Shown piece by piece: positions 8,058 through 18,310 of a DNA stretch of 64,000 nt. Both the position numbers and the translations under genes were made by a program. Within the stretch, counting starts at the first letter, position 1, and every line of letters begins with the position of its first letter. The notes under the pieces were generated by a model that saw only the letters and a list, made by a program, of their open reading frames with translations, did not search any database and had not been told where the DNA came from. The DNA comes from Citrobacter braakii (GTDB lineage Bacteria > Pseudomonadota > Gammaproteobacteria > Enterobacterales > Enterobacteriaceae), in NCBI RefSeq assembly GCF_002075345.1, contig NZ_NAEW01000003.1:478441-542440 (forward strand). The letters are read 5' to 3'.

Positions 8058-8720
8058 ATGGAACTCTATTTAGATACGTCTGACGTTGACGCGGTAAAAG
8101 CTCTGGCGCGGGTTTTTCCGCTGGCAGGGGTGACCACTAACCCAAGCATTGTGGCGGCAGGTAAGCAGACGCTGGACGTGTTACTGCCGCAACTGCAGGA
8201 AGCGATGGGAGGGCAAGGACGCCTGTTTGCTCAGGTAATGGCGACCACCGCCGAAGGCATGGTCAGCGATGCGCGTAAGCTGCGGGCAATCATTGCGGAT
8301 ATCGTGGTCAAAGTGCCGGTCACGGCAGAAGGTCTGACGGCCATTAAATTGCTGAAAGAAGAAGGGATCCCGACGTTGGGTACCGCGGTATACGGCGCTG
8401 CTCAAGGGCTATTAGCTGCGCTTGCGGGGGCCGAATACGTTGCGCCATACGTTAACCGTGTGGATGCGCAGGGGGGGGACGGCATTCAGACGGTGACCGA
8501 TCTGCAGACCTTACTGAAAATGCATGCCCCGCACGCCAAAGTACTGGCCGCCAGTTTTAAAACGCCGCGTCAGGCGCTGGATTGCCTGCTGGCAGGTTGC
8601 GAGTCCATCACGCTGCCGCTGGATGTCGCTCAGCAGATGATTAGCTCTCCGGCCGTTGATGCTGCCGTAGCGAAGTTCGAGCACGACTGGCAGAGCGCAT
8701 TTGGACGCACTTCTCTGTAA
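8058..8720 (+). CDS. fsaA: Fructose-6-phosphate aldolase FsaA
   Basis: 220 residues, same length as E. coli FsaA. Reversibly cleaves fructose 6-phosphate to dihydroxyacetone and glyceraldehyde 3-phosphate. It is a class I aldolase of the transaldolase-like family. The Schiff-base lysine is Lys85 in DIVVKVPVT, and the N-terminal [10 protein letters not shown] and VTTNPS motifs are present. An AAAGG ribosome site precedes the ATG. It is divergent from the pflE-pflF operon and probably co-regulated through the shared intergenic sites. A run of eight G bases (8471-8478) encodes Gly-Gly within the gene. Confidence 0.97.
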   Translation: MELYLDTSDVDAVKALARVFPLAGVTTNPSIVAAGKQTLDVLLPQLQEAMGGQGRLFAQVMATTAEGMVSDARKLRAIIADIVVKVPVTAEGLTAIKLLKEEGIPTLGTAVYGAAQGLLAALAGAEYVAPYVNRVDAQGGDGIQTVTDLQTLLKMHAPHAKVLAASFKTPRQALDCLLAGCESITLPLDVAQQMISSPAVDAAVAKFEHDWQSAFGRTSL

Positions 8721-8727
8721 GTCTGTT

Positions 8728-8765
8728 TTGCCGGATGGCGGCTGACACCTTATCCGGCCTACACA
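8728..8765. repeat. REP element after fsaA
   Basis: TGCCGGATGGCGGCTGACAC followed by CTTATCCGGCCTAC is a typical enterobacterial REP/PU palindrome, found just after the fsaA stop. It probably protects or ends the 3' end of the transcript. Confidence 0.8.
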
Positions 8766-8839
8766 ATGCGCTGTTGTAGGCCTGATTGGAGGCGTTAGCA
8801 TCGCTCTCTGGCAATAGTGTGGTGCCGACGATTTCTCTG

Positions 8840-9589
8840 CTAACTCCCGCAGACCTCACAGGTGGGATTGCGCATCAGCTTCATTTCGCGAAACTGGCAG
8901 GTCATGGCGTCGTACATGACGATTTTTCCTGAAGCCGGTTTACCGTAGTTAGCCAGCAGCTTAATGGCTTCCATCGCCTGTAACGAGCCGATCACGCCGA
9001 TCAGCGGGGCCATCACTCCGGCCTCTACGCAGGTCAGGACGTTTTCACCGAACAGACGGCTCAGGCAACGGTAGCAGGGCTCTCCTTCCTGGTAGGTAAA
9101 TACGGTAATTTGTCCTTCCATGCGAATTGCCGCACCGGAAACCAGCGGAATCCTGGCGGCGAAGCATCCGGCATTCAACTGATTGCGGATGCTGACATTA
9201 TCCGTACAGTCCAGCACCAAATCGTGTTCGGTAATAAGCGTGTGAATCTCGCTCTCGTCCAGCAGCGCATTCACCGGCGTAATGGCGATATAAGGGTTAA
9301 TCCGCGCCAGTGCGTCGCGGGCGGATAGCACTTTTGGCTGTCCAACGGTCGCATCGCTGTGCAGCGTCTGGCGCTGGAGGTTCGACACGGAGACCGTGTC
9401 AAAGTCGAGCAAGGTTAAATGCCCGACGCCAGCGCCTGCAAGGTACTGAGTTGCTGCGCATCCCAGTCCCCCCACACCAACGACCAGTACCCGCGCCTCC
9501 TTGAGCGCTTCCTGACCTTCGAAATCGAAGCCGCGCAGAATGATTTGCCGGTTATAGCGCATCATCTCCTGGTCGCTGAGTTCTGCCAT
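8840..9589 (-). CDS. moeB: Molybdopterin-synthase adenylyltransferase MoeB
   Basis: 249 residues. Adenylates the C-terminal glycine of MoaD during molybdopterin synthesis; it is related to ubiquitin E1 enzymes. Visible are the nucleotide loop GVGGLGCAATQYLAG (about residues 37-51), the DCTDN Mg-binding motif near 130, and zinc cysteines in CYRC and at the C-terminus (CEVCGS). The start codon overlaps the moeA stop codon by one base (TAATG), implying translational coupling with moeA. Confidence 0.97.
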   Translation of the reverse strand: MAELSDQEMMRYNRQIILRGFDFEGQEALKEARVLVVGVGGLGCAATQYLAGAGVGHLTLLDFDTVSVSNLQRQTLHSDATVGQPKVLSARDALARINPYIAITPVNALLDESEIHTLITEHDLVLDCTDNVSIRNQLNAGCFAARIPLVSGAAIRMEGQITVFTYQEGEPCYRCLSRLFGENVLTCVEAGVMAPLIGVIGSLQAMEAIKLLANYGKPASGKIVMYDAMTCQFREMKLMRNPTCEVCGS

Positions 9590-10824
9590 TACAGGCCTCC
9601 AAACAGTGCGTTAAACGGCTCGACCTCAACCCATTCGCCGGCTTCGACGTTACCGCGATCGCGCTCCAGCACGATAAAACAGTTACCCTGGCTAAAAGAG
9701 CTAAAAATATGCGAGCCCTGGTGCCCGGTCGTGGTGACTTCCAGTTCGCCTTCAGCGGTACGCTGCAATACGCCGCGCTGAAAATCCAGACGGCCAGGTG
9801 TTTTCTTCAGGCGTGAGGCGGTGCGCACGCGCTGGCGAGGCGGCAGTCCACAGGCGGTGTTGCCGCTGAGTTTCGCCAGGAGCGGTTGTACCAGTTGATA
9901 AAAGGTGAGGGCCGCAGACACTGGATTACCCGGCAGACCGCAAAACCAGCTGTTGCTCAGTTTGCCAAACGCGAACGGTTTGCCCGGTTTGATAGCCAGC
10001 TTCCAGAAGGCAATTTCTCCCAGCTCTTCCAGAATAGTTTTAGTGTAATCCGCTTCGCCTACTGAAACGCCGCCGGAGCTGATGACGACATCGGCCTGGC
10101 TGTCGGCTTCAACAAACGCGGCACGTAGCGCGTTGGGATCGTCGCGAATAATCCCCAGGTTGATCACTTCGCAGCCCAACTGTTGCAGCATCAGGTGAAC
10201 GGTCAGACGGTTAGTGTCATAAATCTGCCCGTCTCCCAGCGGCTGACCTGGTAACTGCAGTTCATCACCGGTGGAGAACAGCGCCACGCGGACTTTGCGT
10301 ACAACGGGAGCATCGGCAACACCGAGCGAAGCCAGAACGGGAAGCTCGGCGGTTGTCAGGCGAGTCCCGGCGGGAAACACCACCGCGCCGTTTGCAATAT
10401 CTTCACCGCGCAGACGAATATTTTGCCCGCGGCGGACTTCGGCGGTAAAACGCACCCCGTCCTCAGTTTGTTCCGTTTGCTCCTGCATCACCACCGCTTC
10501 ACAACCAGCAGGCACCGGGGCGCCGGTCATAATACGGATGCAGGTTCCCGCAGGCCACTCGCCATGGAAAGGCTGACCGGCAAAGGCTTTACCCGCCACC
10601 GCAAGCGGCTGATCAGATTGTAAATCGGCTAATCGTACCGCATAGCCATCCATTGCTGAGTTATCGAATCCCGGTACATCAATGGGGGAGACAACGTCGG
10701 TGGCCAGAATGCGGCCAAAGCATTGAACCAGCGGCAGCGTTTCGACGGCGGTGAGCGGGGTAATACGCGAAAGCATCTGAGAGAGAGCCGTTTCAAGCGG
10801 CATCAGTCCGGCGGTAAATTCCAT
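9589..10824 (-). CDS. moeA: Molybdopterin molybdotransferase MoeA
   Basis: 411 residues. Inserts molybdate into adenylylated molybdopterin, needed for example by DmsA encoded later in this window. Family motifs include [12 protein letters not shown] near residue 50, the MoCF-binding STGDELQ and [12 protein letters not shown] segments, and the [10 protein letters not shown] loop. An in-frame extension to 10845 exists. The ATG at 10824 is preferred because it gives the E. coli start MEFTAGLM and has a GGAG ribosome site 8 bp upstream. First gene of moeA-moeB. Confidence 0.97.
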   Translation of the reverse strand: MEFTAGLMPLETALSQMLSRITPLTAVETLPLVQCFGRILATDVVSPIDVPGFDNSAMDGYAVRLADLQSDQPLAVAGKAFAGQPFHGEWPAGTCIRIMTGAPVPAGCEAVVMQEQTEQTEDGVRFTAEVRRGQNIRLRGEDIANGAVVFPAGTRLTTAELPVLASLGVADAPVVRKVRVALFSTGDELQLPGQPLGDGQIYDTNRLTVHLMLQQLGCEVINLGIIRDDPNALRAAFVEADSQADVVISSGGVSVGEADYTKTILEELGEIAFWKLAIKPGKPFAFGKLSNSWFCGLPGNPVSAALTFYQLVQPLLAKLSGNTACGLPPRQRVRTASRLKKTPGRLDFQRGVLQRTAEGELEVTTTGHQGSHIFSSFSQGNCFIVLERDRGNVEAGEWVEVEPFNALFGGL

Positions 10825-11000
10825 GAGAAGACTCCTGCGGGGCAAAATCGAATCTGCTCATTATGTCAGAAAATGGACGCGGGCAGTATGCTACCTCAGG
10901 CTTAGAATCAGATCTGGTAAAGGTTTTGTGCCAGGGATAGCGCTGCAGGAAGAATGCAGTATAGACTCAATATTTCCGCTCTTTTTTCCCTGGGGGCTAA

Positions 11001-11789
11001 ATGGCCAATATTATTCCAGACGCAATTCGACGACAGGTGGAGGCCGCCAGTGCGTGCATCCGCCAGATTTTCGCGGGGAAACTCATTGCCCTTCATTTGT
11101 ATGGCTCTGCGGTTGAAGGCGGCTTAAAACCCCAAAGCGACATTGATTTATTGGTCACCCTGCGTGAACCCATAAATGCCCGACAAAGAAAAAAACTGAT
11201 GCAGGATTTGCTGACCATTTCAGCGCCTCCCGGCACCTCCGGGCCATATCGTGCGCTGGAAGTGACCGTGGTTCTGCACTCGCAGATCGTGCCGTGGCGA
11301 TTCCCACCGGCGAGAGAAATGCAGTTTGGCGAATGGTTGCGTGATGATATTCGTGCTGGCGTGTTTGAACCGGCAATGGTGGATGCTGATCTTTCTATTC
11401 TGCTGACCCAGGCCCGGCGCGCCAGCGTACCGCTGTTCGGTGAACCGGCTGAGACGTTATTTAACGTCATTCCGTTTAGCGATGTATTGCAAACATTTCG
11501 GCATATCCTTGAGATGTGGCAGAAACCGGCTGATTTAGAGGGGGACGAGCGTAATATCATTCTTGCTCTGGCACGTATCTGGTATAGCGTGGTTACGGGT
11601 AATATTGTCGCTAAAGATGAGGCCGCATCCTGGCTTCTGCCGCAATTACCCGCTGAGCATGCTGATTTGCTGCAAGCGGCGCGTGCGGAATATCTGGGGT
11701 TAACCAAACATAACTGGGCAGCGTGTATGCCGTCTGTAGAACGCTTTGTGTTTTATGCAAAAAAACAGATTACCGATCGGCTTGAATAA
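11001..11789 (+). CDS. aadA: AadA-like aminoglycoside (3'')(9) adenylyltransferase, chromosomal
   Basis: 262 residues, similar throughout to the intrinsic Salmonella AadA, which adenylylates streptomycin at 3'' and spectinomycin at 9. Residues important in that enzyme occur at the same numbers here: GSAVEGG with Asp47 and Asp49 (metal), Glu87 (base), Trp112, Trp173, Asp178 and Asp182; residue 185 is Asn. The C-terminal helical domain (DUF4111) is complete. The ATG follows a GGGGGC ribosome site. It lies between moeA and iaaA, where E. coli has no such gene. No integron, attC site or transposase is nearby, so it looks like a resident gene. Whether it is expressed or gives resistance cannot be seen. 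Confidence 0.88.
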   Translation: MANIIPDAIRRQVEAASACIRQIFAGKLIALHLYGSAVEGGLKPQSDIDLLVTLREPINARQRKKLMQDLLTISAPPGTSGPYRALEVTVVLHSQIVPWRFPPAREMQFGEWLRDDIRAGVFEPAMVDADLSILLTQARRASVPLFGEPAETLFNVIPFSDVLQTFRHILEMWQKPADLEGDERNIILALARIWYSVVTGNIVAKDEAASWLLPQLPAEHADLLQAARAEYLGLTKHNWAACMPSVERFVFYAKKQITDRLE

Positions 11790-11981
11790 TTTAGCACCAA
11801 TGTCGAGAGATCTCCTTTCCGTTAAACACATCTGAATGACCTGATGAGACGGGGTGTGAGGTGCGGGCCTTTACCTTTACATGACGTCTGCATCTTTCTA
11901 TATTCAAAAATCGAATCAATAAGTCACCGAAATTCTGATATTTATAACCCCCCGGTACCCGCCACCTAATGGACGAATAAA

Positions 11982-12947
11982 ATGGGTAAAGCAGTCATTG
12001 CAATTCACGGCGGCGCAGGGGCTATCACCCGCGCGTTACTGAGCCAGGAGCAAGAATTGCGTTATATACAAGCGCTGTCGGATATCGTTGAAACCGGCCA
12101 ACGGATGCTTGAAGACGGTCGTAGCGCACTGGATGTGGTCACCGAAGCCGTGCGTTTGTTGGAAGAGTGTCCGTTGTTTAATGCCGGAATTGGCGCGGTG
12201 TATACCCGTGATGAAACCCATGAACTGGACGCCTGTGTGATGGACGGTAATACGCTAAACGCGGGAGCCGTCGCCGGGGTTAGCCATCTGCGCAATCCAA
12301 TTCTCGCGGCTCGCCTGGTGATGGAGCACAGCCCCCACGTCATGATGATAGGTGAAGGGGCTGAAAACTTTGCCATTGCGCAGGGTATGGAGCGCGTTTC
12401 GGCGGATATTTTCTCGACGCCAGAACGCTACGCTCAACTGCTGGCAGCGCAATCGGCGGGTGAAACGGTGCTGGATCATAGCGCGACCCCGCTGGATGAA
12501 AACAACAAAATGGGTACTGTGGGTGCGGTCGCGCTGGATATGTTTGGCAATCTGGCGGCGGCAACATCGACCGGCGGGATGACCAACAAATTACCGGGGC
12601 GGGTAGGTGACAGTCCGCTGGTCGGCGCTGGCTGCTATGCCAATAACGCAAGTGTGGCCGTTTCCTGCACCGGAACCGGTGAAGTCTTTATTCGTGCGCT
12701 GGCGGCCTATGACATTGCGGCGTTGATGGACTATGGCGGCCTGAGTTTATCGGAGGCGTGCGAACGCGTAGTAATGGAAAAATTACCGGCGCTCGGCGGT
12801 AGCGGCGGTTTAATTGCCGTCGATCACGAGGGCAACGTCGCCTTGCCCTTTAACAGCGAAGGCATGTACCGTGCCTGGGGATATGCAGGCGATACGCCAA
12901 CCACCGGTATTTATCGGGAAAAAGGAGATACCGTTGCCACACAGTGA
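11982..12947 (+). CDS. iaaA: Isoaspartyl peptidase / L-asparaginase IaaA
   Basis: 321 residues, as in E. coli. N-terminal nucleophile hydrolase made as a precursor that cuts itself. The nucleophile is Thr179 in [11 protein letters not shown], preceded by the usual linker. Substrate-site motif [15 protein letters not shown] follows. It removes isoaspartyl residues from dipeptides and, with the Gsi importer, is thought to help use glutathione or peptides. The last 14 bases overlap the gsiA coding start, indicating a single iaaA-gsiABCD operon. No clear ribosome site precedes the ATG; the 193-bp upstream region holds no feature I can name. Confidence 0.96.
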   Translation: MGKAVIAIHGGAGAITRALLSQEQELRYIQALSDIVETGQRMLEDGRSALDVVTEAVRLLEECPLFNAGIGAVYTRDETHELDACVMDGNTLNAGAVAGVSHLRNPILAARLVMEHSPHVMMIGEGAENFAIAQGMERVSADIFSTPERYAQLLAAQSAGETVLDHSATPLDENNKMGTVGAVALDMFGNLAAATSTGGMTNKLPGRVGDSPLVGAGCYANNASVAVSCTGTGEVFIRALAAYDIAALMDYGGLSLSEACERVVMEKLPALGGSGGLIAVDHEGNVALPFNSEGMYRAWGYAGDTPTTGIYREKGDTVATQ

Positions 12948-14805
12948 TGAGCTTGACGCCAGCGACGTGCTGGCAGTCAGCAACCTGAACATTGCCTTTG
13001 AGCAGGAGCAGCAGCGCATCAGTGCGGTGCGTAATCTGTCATTTCGCCTGAAGCGTGGTGAAACGCTGGCGATAGTGGGCGAATCCGGTTCAGGAAAGTC
13101 GGTAACAGCCTTGTCGCTGATGCGTTTGATTGAACAGTCAGGCGGCGAGGTGAGCTGCGATGAAATGCTCCTTCGACGCCGTAACCGACAGGTTATTGAG
13201 CTGGGTGAACAGAGCGCGTCGCGGATGCGTCACGTGCGTGGCGCGGATATCGCCATGATCTTCCAGGAGCCCATGACATCGCTTAATCCGGTATTTACCG
13301 TGGGTGAGCAGATTGCTGAGTCAATCCGTTTGCATCAGGGGGCCAGCCACGAAGAGGCGATGGTGGAAGCGAAACGGATGCTCGACCAGGTGCGTATCCC
13401 CGAGGCGAAGGCTATTTTATCGCGCTATCCGCACCAGCTTTCTGGCGGCATGCGCCAGCGGGTAATGATCGCCATGGCGCTATCGTGTCGCCCTGCGGTT
13501 TTAATTGCCGATGAGCCGACCACCGCGCTGGATGTCACTATTCAGGCACAGATCCTGCAACTGATAAAAGTGTTGCAGCAGGATATGTCGATGGGAGTGA
13601 TCTTTATTACCCACGATATGGGCGTCGTGGCGGATATTGCCGATCGCGTGCTGGTGATGTATCAGGGCGAGGCGGTAGAAACCGGCAGCGTTGAGCAGAT
13701 TTTTCGCGCTCCCCAGCATCCTTACACCAAAGCGCTGCTGGCAGCCGTGCCGCAGCTTGGGGCGATGACCGGACAAGCGTACCCGCGCCGGTTTCCACTC
13801 ATTTCGTTACACGATCCCAGCCATGTAGAACCACAGACTGAACAGGATACCGTGGTTGAAGGCGAGCCTATTTTGCAGGTACGTAATCTGGTGACGCGTT
13901 TTCCGCTGCGCAGCGGCATTCTTAATCGGGTGACCCGCGAGGTGCATGCGGTGGAAAACGTCAGCTTTGACCTGTGGCCTGGAGAGACGCTCTCGCTGGT
14001 GGGGGAGTCAGGCTGCGGGAAATCCACCACCGGTCGGGCGCTGCTACGTCTGGTCGAGTCTCAACGCGGGGAGATTGTTTTCAACGGACAGCGTATCGAT
14101 ACCCTGGCCGCCAGTAAGCTACAGCCGCTGCGTCGGGATATTCAATTTATCTTCCAGGACCCCTATGCTTCGCTCGATCCGCGTCAGACCGTGGGATATT
14201 CCATTTTAGAACCGCTGCGGGTGCATGGGCTACTGCAAGGCGATGCGGCGGCAAAACGGGTTGCATGGCTGCTGGAACGCGTAGGATTGCTCCCTGAGCA
14301 TGCCTGGCGCTATCCGCATGAGTTTTCCGGTGGTCAGCGTCAGCGTATCTGTATTGCCCGGGCGCTGGCGCTCAATCCCAAGGTGATTATTGCCGATGAG
14401 TCAGTCTCGGCGCTGGATGTCTCAATTCGCGGGCAAATTATCAACCTGTTGCTCGACCTCCAACGAGAAATGGGGATTGCGTACCTGTTTATTTCCCACG
14501 ATATGGCGGTGGTGGAGCGGATCAGTCATCGGGTGGCGGTGATGTACCTTGGGCAAATCGTCGAGATCGGCACCCGACGCGCGGTGTTTGAAAATCCGCA
14601 GCATCCGTACACCCGCAAACTGATGGCGGCAGTCCCGGTCGCCGATCCCTCACATCACCGGCCCCAGCGCGTGCTGTTGTCGGATGATATCCCCAGTAAT
14701 ATCCGCAAACGCGGTGAAGAGATTTCCCCCGTTTCACTCCAGCAAGTTGGCCCGGGGCATTATGTTGCGCGTGGGCAACCAGAAAATGCGCTTTCGCGTT
14801 TATAA
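12934..14805 (+). CDS. gsiA: Glutathione ABC importer ATPase GsiA
   Basis: 623 residues with two fused nucleotide-binding domains of the oligopeptide (Opp/Dpp) type. Domain 1 has GESGSGKS near residue 49, LSGGMRQRV and [11 protein letters not shown]. Domain 2 has GESGCGKST near 357, FSGGQRQRI and [11 protein letters not shown]. Each ends with the OppD-like HPYT segment. The start is TTG at 12934 behind an AAGGAG site and gives MPHSDELD, the E. coli length. Longer upstream frames lie inside iaaA and lack a ribosome site. Energises glutathione uptake with GsiB, GsiC and GsiD. Confidence 0.96.
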   Translation: MPHSDELDASDVLAVSNLNIAFEQEQQRISAVRNLSFRLKRGETLAIVGESGSGKSVTALSLMRLIEQSGGEVSCDEMLLRRRNRQVIELGEQSASRMRHVRGADIAMIFQEPMTSLNPVFTVGEQIAESIRLHQGASHEEAMVEAKRMLDQVRIPEAKAILSRYPHQLSGGMRQRVMIAMALSCRPAVLIADEPTTALDVTIQAQILQLIKVLQQDMSMGVIFITHDMGVVADIADRVLVMYQGEAVETGSVEQIFRAPQHPYTKALLAAVPQLGAMTGQAYPRRFPLISLHDPSHVEPQTEQDTVVEGEPILQVRNLVTRFPLRSGILNRVTREVHAVENVSFDLWPGETLSLVGESGCGKSTTGRALLRLVESQRGEIVFNGQRIDTLAASKLQPLRRDIQFIFQDPYASLDPRQTVGYSILEPLRVHGLLQGDAAAKRVAWLLERVGLLPEHAWRYPHEFSGGQRQRICIARALALNPKVIIADESVSALDVSIRGQIINLLLDLQREMGIAYLFISHDMAVVERISHRVAVMYLGQIVEIGTRRAVFENPQHPYTRKLMAAVPVADPSHHRPQRVLLSDDIPSNIRKRGEEISPVSLQQVGPGHYVARGQPENALSRL

Positions 14806-14833
14806 CAGGCAGGCAGGGTTTAAGGAGAATAAC

Positions 14834-16372
14834 ATGACAAAAATTGTTGCTCGAAAATGGCTGGTTGCTGTGGGAGTGGCCTCTGCGCTGGCCGCCACAC
14901 CTGGCTGGGCTGCCAAAGATGTAGTAGTGGCGGTAGGATCCAATTTCACCACCCTCGATCCCTACGACGCAAACGACACGTTGTCGCAGGCGGTAGCGAA
15001 GTCGTTTTACCAGGGGCTGTTTGGCCTTGATAAAGAGATGAAGCTGAAAAATGTGCTGGCGGAGAGTTATACGGTTTCTGATGATGGCCTGACTTATACC
15101 CTTAAGCTGCGACAGGGTGTGAAGTTTCAGGACGGCACCGACTTCAACGCCGATGCGGTTAAAGCTAACCTCGACCGGGCCAGCACCCCGGAAAACCATC
15201 TGAAACGCTACAACCTGTATAAGAATATCGATAAAACCGAGGTCGTCGATCCGTCGACGGTGAAGATAACGCTGAAGCAGCCGTTCTCTGCATTTATCAA
15301 TATTCTGGCGCACCCGGCTACGGCGATGATCTCTCCCGCCGCGCTGGAGAAATACGGCAAGGAGATCGGTTTCCATCCCGTGGGGACCGGGCCGTATCAG
15401 CTTGAGACCTGGAATCAGACGGATTTTGTAAAGGTTAAGAAGTTCGCGGGTTACTGGCAGCAAGGGCTGCCAAAGCTGGATACGATTACCTGGCGTCCGG
15501 TGACCGACAACAACACGCGTGCGGCAATGCTGCAGACCGGGGAAGCGCAGTTTGCCTTCCCGATCCCTTACGAACAGGCGGCGCTACTGGCGAAGAATAA
15601 AAACCTGGAACTGGTGGCCAGTCCGTCTATTATGCAGCGTTACATCAGCATGAACGTCACGCAAAAACCGTTCGATAACCCGAAGGTGCGTGAAGCGCTG
15701 AATTATGCCATCAACCGTCAGGCGCTGGTGAAAGTGGCGTTTGCCGGTTACGCGACGCCAGCAACCGGCGTTCTCCCTCCGTCGATCGCCTATGCGCAAA
15801 GCTATACGCCATGGCCATACGACCCGGCAAAAGCGCGCGAACTGCTGAAAGAAGCGGGTTATCCGAACGGTTTTACCACCACGCTATGGTCTTCTCATAA
15901 CCATAGTACCGCGCAGAAAGTGCTGCAATTTACCCAGCAGCAACTGGCGCAGGTGGGCGTTAAGGCTCAGGTGACGGCGATGGATGCCGGTCAGCGCGCG
16001 GCGCAAGTCGAAGGTAAAGCGCAGAAAGAGAGCGGGGTACGCATGTTCTACACCGGCTGGTCTGCCTCTACGGGTGAAGCAGACTGGGCGCTGTCACCGC
16101 TGTTTGCATCTCAAAACTGGCCGCCAACGCTGTTTAATACGGCGTTCTACAGCAATAAGCAGGTGGACAGTGATTTAGCGGCAGCGTTGCAAACCAACGA
16201 TCCGGCCCAGAAAGCGAAGCTGTACAAGGATGCGCAGGATATTATCTGGAAAGAGTCGCCGTGGATCCCACTGGTAGTGGAACAACTGATTTCGGCACAC
16301 AACACCAGATTGACCGGGTTCTGGATCATGCCGGATACCGGATTTAGCTTTGATGATGCGGATTTAAAATAA
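14834..16372 (+). CDS. gsiB: Glutathione-binding periplasmic protein GsiB
   Basis: 512 residues, same as E. coli. Solute-binding protein of the SBP_bac_5 (DppA/OppA) family that delivers glutathione to GsiCD. Signal peptide of about 26 residues: a basic start MTKIVARKW, a hydrophobic stretch and an Ala-rich cleavage site PGWA/AKD. The family motif [17 protein letters not shown] lies near residue 85. The ATG at 14834 has a strong AAGGAG site; the reading frame extends upstream into gsiA but without the signal peptide. Confidence 0.96.
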   Translation: MTKIVARKWLVAVGVASALAATPGWAAKDVVVAVGSNFTTLDPYDANDTLSQAVAKSFYQGLFGLDKEMKLKNVLAESYTVSDDGLTYTLKLRQGVKFQDGTDFNADAVKANLDRASTPENHLKRYNLYKNIDKTEVVDPSTVKITLKQPFSAFINILAHPATAMISPAALEKYGKEIGFHPVGTGPYQLETWNQTDFVKVKKFAGYWQQGLPKLDTITWRPVTDNNTRAAMLQTGEAQFAFPIPYEQAALLAKNKNLELVASPSIMQRYISMNVTQKPFDNPKVREALNYAINRQALVKVAFAGYATPATGVLPPSIAYAQSYTPWPYDPAKARELLKEAGYPNGFTTTLWSSHNHSTAQKVLQFTQQQLAQVGVKAQVTAMDAGQRAAQVEGKAQKESGVRMFYTGWSASTGEADWALSPLFASQNWPPTLFNTAFYSNKQVDSDLAAALQTNDPAQKAKLYKDAQDIIWKESPWIPLVVEQLISAHNTRLTGFWIMPDTGFSFDDADLK

Positions 16373-16381
16373 GCTATTCAT

Positions 16382-16405
16382 CCGGCCCCGCCACGCAGGG
16401 GCCGG
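16382..16405 (+). promoter_or_regulatory. Stem-loop between gsiB and gsiC
   Basis: CCGGCCCC and GGGGCCGG form a perfect 8-bp G+C stem around an 8-base loop. No T run follows. Such hairpins after binding-protein genes commonly protect the upstream mRNA so that GsiB outnumbers the membrane subunits. Confidence 0.6.
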
Positions 16406-16418
16406 CGAAGGGAGTGTG

Positions 16419-17339
16419 ATGCTTAACTATGTTTTCAAGCGCCTGCTGGGGTTGATTCCAACTCTGTTGATTGTAGCGGTGCTGGTATTTTTATTTGTTC
16501 ACCTGCTACCCGGCGATCCGGCCCGGCTGATTGCCGGACCGGAGGCTGATGCTGAGGTGATCGAACTGGTGCGTCAGCAGTTGGGTCTGGACCAGCCGCT
16601 GCATATTCAGTTCTGGCATTACATTACTAACGTGTTGCAAGGCGATTTTGGAACCTCAATGGTTTCTCGTCGCCCGGTCTCCGAAGAGATAGCCAGTCGT
16701 TTTATGCCATCGCTATGGCTGACCATTGCCAGCATGGCGTGGGCGGTGTTATTCGGCATGACGGCAGGGATTATTGCTGCTGTATGGCGCAATCGTTGGC
16801 CGGACAGATTGAGTATGACGCTCGCCGTCACCGGGATCTCTTTCCCGGCGTTTGCGCTCGGCATGCTGCTCATGCAGATATTCTCCGTTGAGCTTGGCTG
16901 GTTGCCCACCGTTGGCGCTGATACCTGGCGGCACTATATCCTCCCGTCTATTACCCTGGGTGCGGCGGTGGCTGCGGTGTTAGCCCGGTTTACCCGCGCT
17001 TCGTTTGTCGATGTGCTCAGTGAAGACTATATGCGTACCGCGCGGGCCAAAGGGGTGAGTGAAACCTGGGTGGTGTTAAAACATGGTTTGCGCAATGCGA
17101 TGATCCCGGTGGTCACCATGATGGGGCTACAGTTTGGCTTTTTGCTTGGCGGCTCGATTGTGGTTGAGAAGGTGTTTAACTGGCCAGGGCTTGGGCGGCT
17201 GTTGGTGGACTCAGTCGAAATGCGCGACTACCCGGTGATTCAGGCCGAGGTGCTGTTGTTTTCTCTGGAGTTTATTCTTATTAACTTAGTGGTGGATGTG
17301 CTCTATGCCGCCATTAATCCGGCTATCAGGTACAAGTAA
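16419..17339 (+). CDS. gsiC: Glutathione ABC importer permease GsiC
   Basis: 306 residues, inner-membrane permease of the OppB/DppB type with about six hydrophobic segments. The N-terminal PGDPA motif lies near residue 33, and the EAA loop ([20 protein letters not shown]) near residue 205 docks on GsiA. A GTG one codon upstream is possible; ATG at 16419 matches E. coli MLNYV. GGAG precedes it. Confidence 0.95.
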   Translation: MLNYVFKRLLGLIPTLLIVAVLVFLFVHLLPGDPARLIAGPEADAEVIELVRQQLGLDQPLHIQFWHYITNVLQGDFGTSMVSRRPVSEEIASRFMPSLWLTIASMAWAVLFGMTAGIIAAVWRNRWPDRLSMTLAVTGISFPAFALGMLLMQIFSVELGWLPTVGADTWRHYILPSITLGAAVAAVLARFTRASFVDVLSEDYMRTARAKGVSETWVVLKHGLRNAMIPVVTMMGLQFGFLLGGSIVVEKVFNWPGLGRLLVDSVEMRDYPVIQAEVLLFSLEFILINLVVDVLYAAINPAIRYK

Positions 17340-17341
17340 GG

Positions 17342-18253
17342 ATGCGATTTTTTAACTGGCGCCGACAGGCGATTTTAAATGCGATGCCCCTTGTTAAGCC
17401 TGAGCAGATACGCACGCCGTGGCATGAATTCTGGCGTCGTTTCCATCGCCAGCGCATGGCGATGTTAGCGGGGTTATTTGTCGTGCTGCTAATAATGGTG
17501 GCGATTTTTGCTCGCTGGTTAACGCCATTTGATGCCGAGAATTACTTCGATTATGACCGTCTGAATGACGGACCATCGATGCTGCACTGGTTCGGCGTTG
17601 ACTCGCTGGGGCGGGATATTTTTAGCCGCGTGCTGGTGGGGGCGCAAATCTCGCTGGCGGCGGGGGTCTTTGCCGTATTTATTGGCGCAGCGATTGGCAC
17701 CGTGCTGGGTCTGCTGGCGGGATACTACGAAGGCTGGTGGGATCGACTGATTATGCGTATCTGCGATGTGCTGTTCGCCTTTCCGGGTATTTTGCTGGCG
17801 ATAGCCGTGGTCGCTGTGCTGGGCAGCGGCATTGCAAACGTGATTATTGCCGTGGCCATTTTCTCCATTCCGGCCTTCGCGCGGCTGGTGCGCGCAAATA
17901 CGCTGGTGCTAAAGCAGCAGACCTTTATTGAATCCGCGCGCAGTATTGGCGCCAGCGATGCGACCATCATCTTCAACCATATCTTGCCGGGTACGGTTTC
18001 ATCGATCGTGGTCTTTTTTACCATGCGAATTGGCACGTCGATTATCTCTGCCGCGAGCCTGTCATTTCTGGGATTGGGTGCGCAGCCGCCGACCCCGGAG
18101 TGGGGGGCAATGCTCAATGAAGCCCGCGCTGATATGGTGATCGCGCCGCACGTGGCGATTTTCCCGGCGGTGGCAATATTCCTGACGGTGCTGGCGTTTA
18201 ACTTACTCGGAGATGGTCTGCGCGACGCGCTGGACCCGAAAATTAAAGGATAA
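17342..18253 (+). CDS. gsiD: Glutathione ABC importer permease GsiD
   Basis: 303 residues, OppC/DppC-type permease, pairs with GsiC. An N-terminal cytoplasmic tail is followed by about six membrane segments. The EAA loop ([17 protein letters not shown]) and family motif [10 protein letters not shown] are visible. It starts 2 bp after the gsiC stop and is the last gene of the operon, followed by a REP element. Confidence 0.95.
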   Translation: MRFFNWRRQAILNAMPLVKPEQIRTPWHEFWRRFHRQRMAMLAGLFVVLLIMVAIFARWLTPFDAENYFDYDRLNDGPSMLHWFGVDSLGRDIFSRVLVGAQISLAAGVFAVFIGAAIGTVLGLLAGYYEGWWDRLIMRICDVLFAFPGILLAIAVVAVLGSGIANVIIAVAIFSIPAFARLVRANTLVLKQQTFIESARSIGASDATIIFNHILPGTVSSIVVFFTMRIGTSIISAASLSFLGLGAQPPTPEWGAMLNEARADMVIAPHVAIFPAVAIFLTVLAFNLLGDGLRDALDPKIKG

Positions 18254-18260
18254 ATCACAG

Positions 18261-18290
18261 GGCCGGATAAGAGGTAACGCTTATCCGGCC
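18261..18290. repeat. REP element between gsiD and rimO
   Basis: GGCCGGATAAG and CTTATCCGGCC form an 11-bp inverted repeat of REP type between the convergent gsiD and rimO genes. It probably acts as a two-way mRNA end. E. coli has the c-di-GMP genes yliE-yliF here. Confidence 0.75.
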
Positions 18291-18310
18291 TACAGTTGGG
18301 TTGCGCTTAT

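Noticed and set aside
10825..11000. Molybdenum-cofactor riboswitch upstream of moeA
   Set aside because: The 176 bp show no recognisable conserved fold, and this riboswitch is not expected at moeA in enterobacteria.
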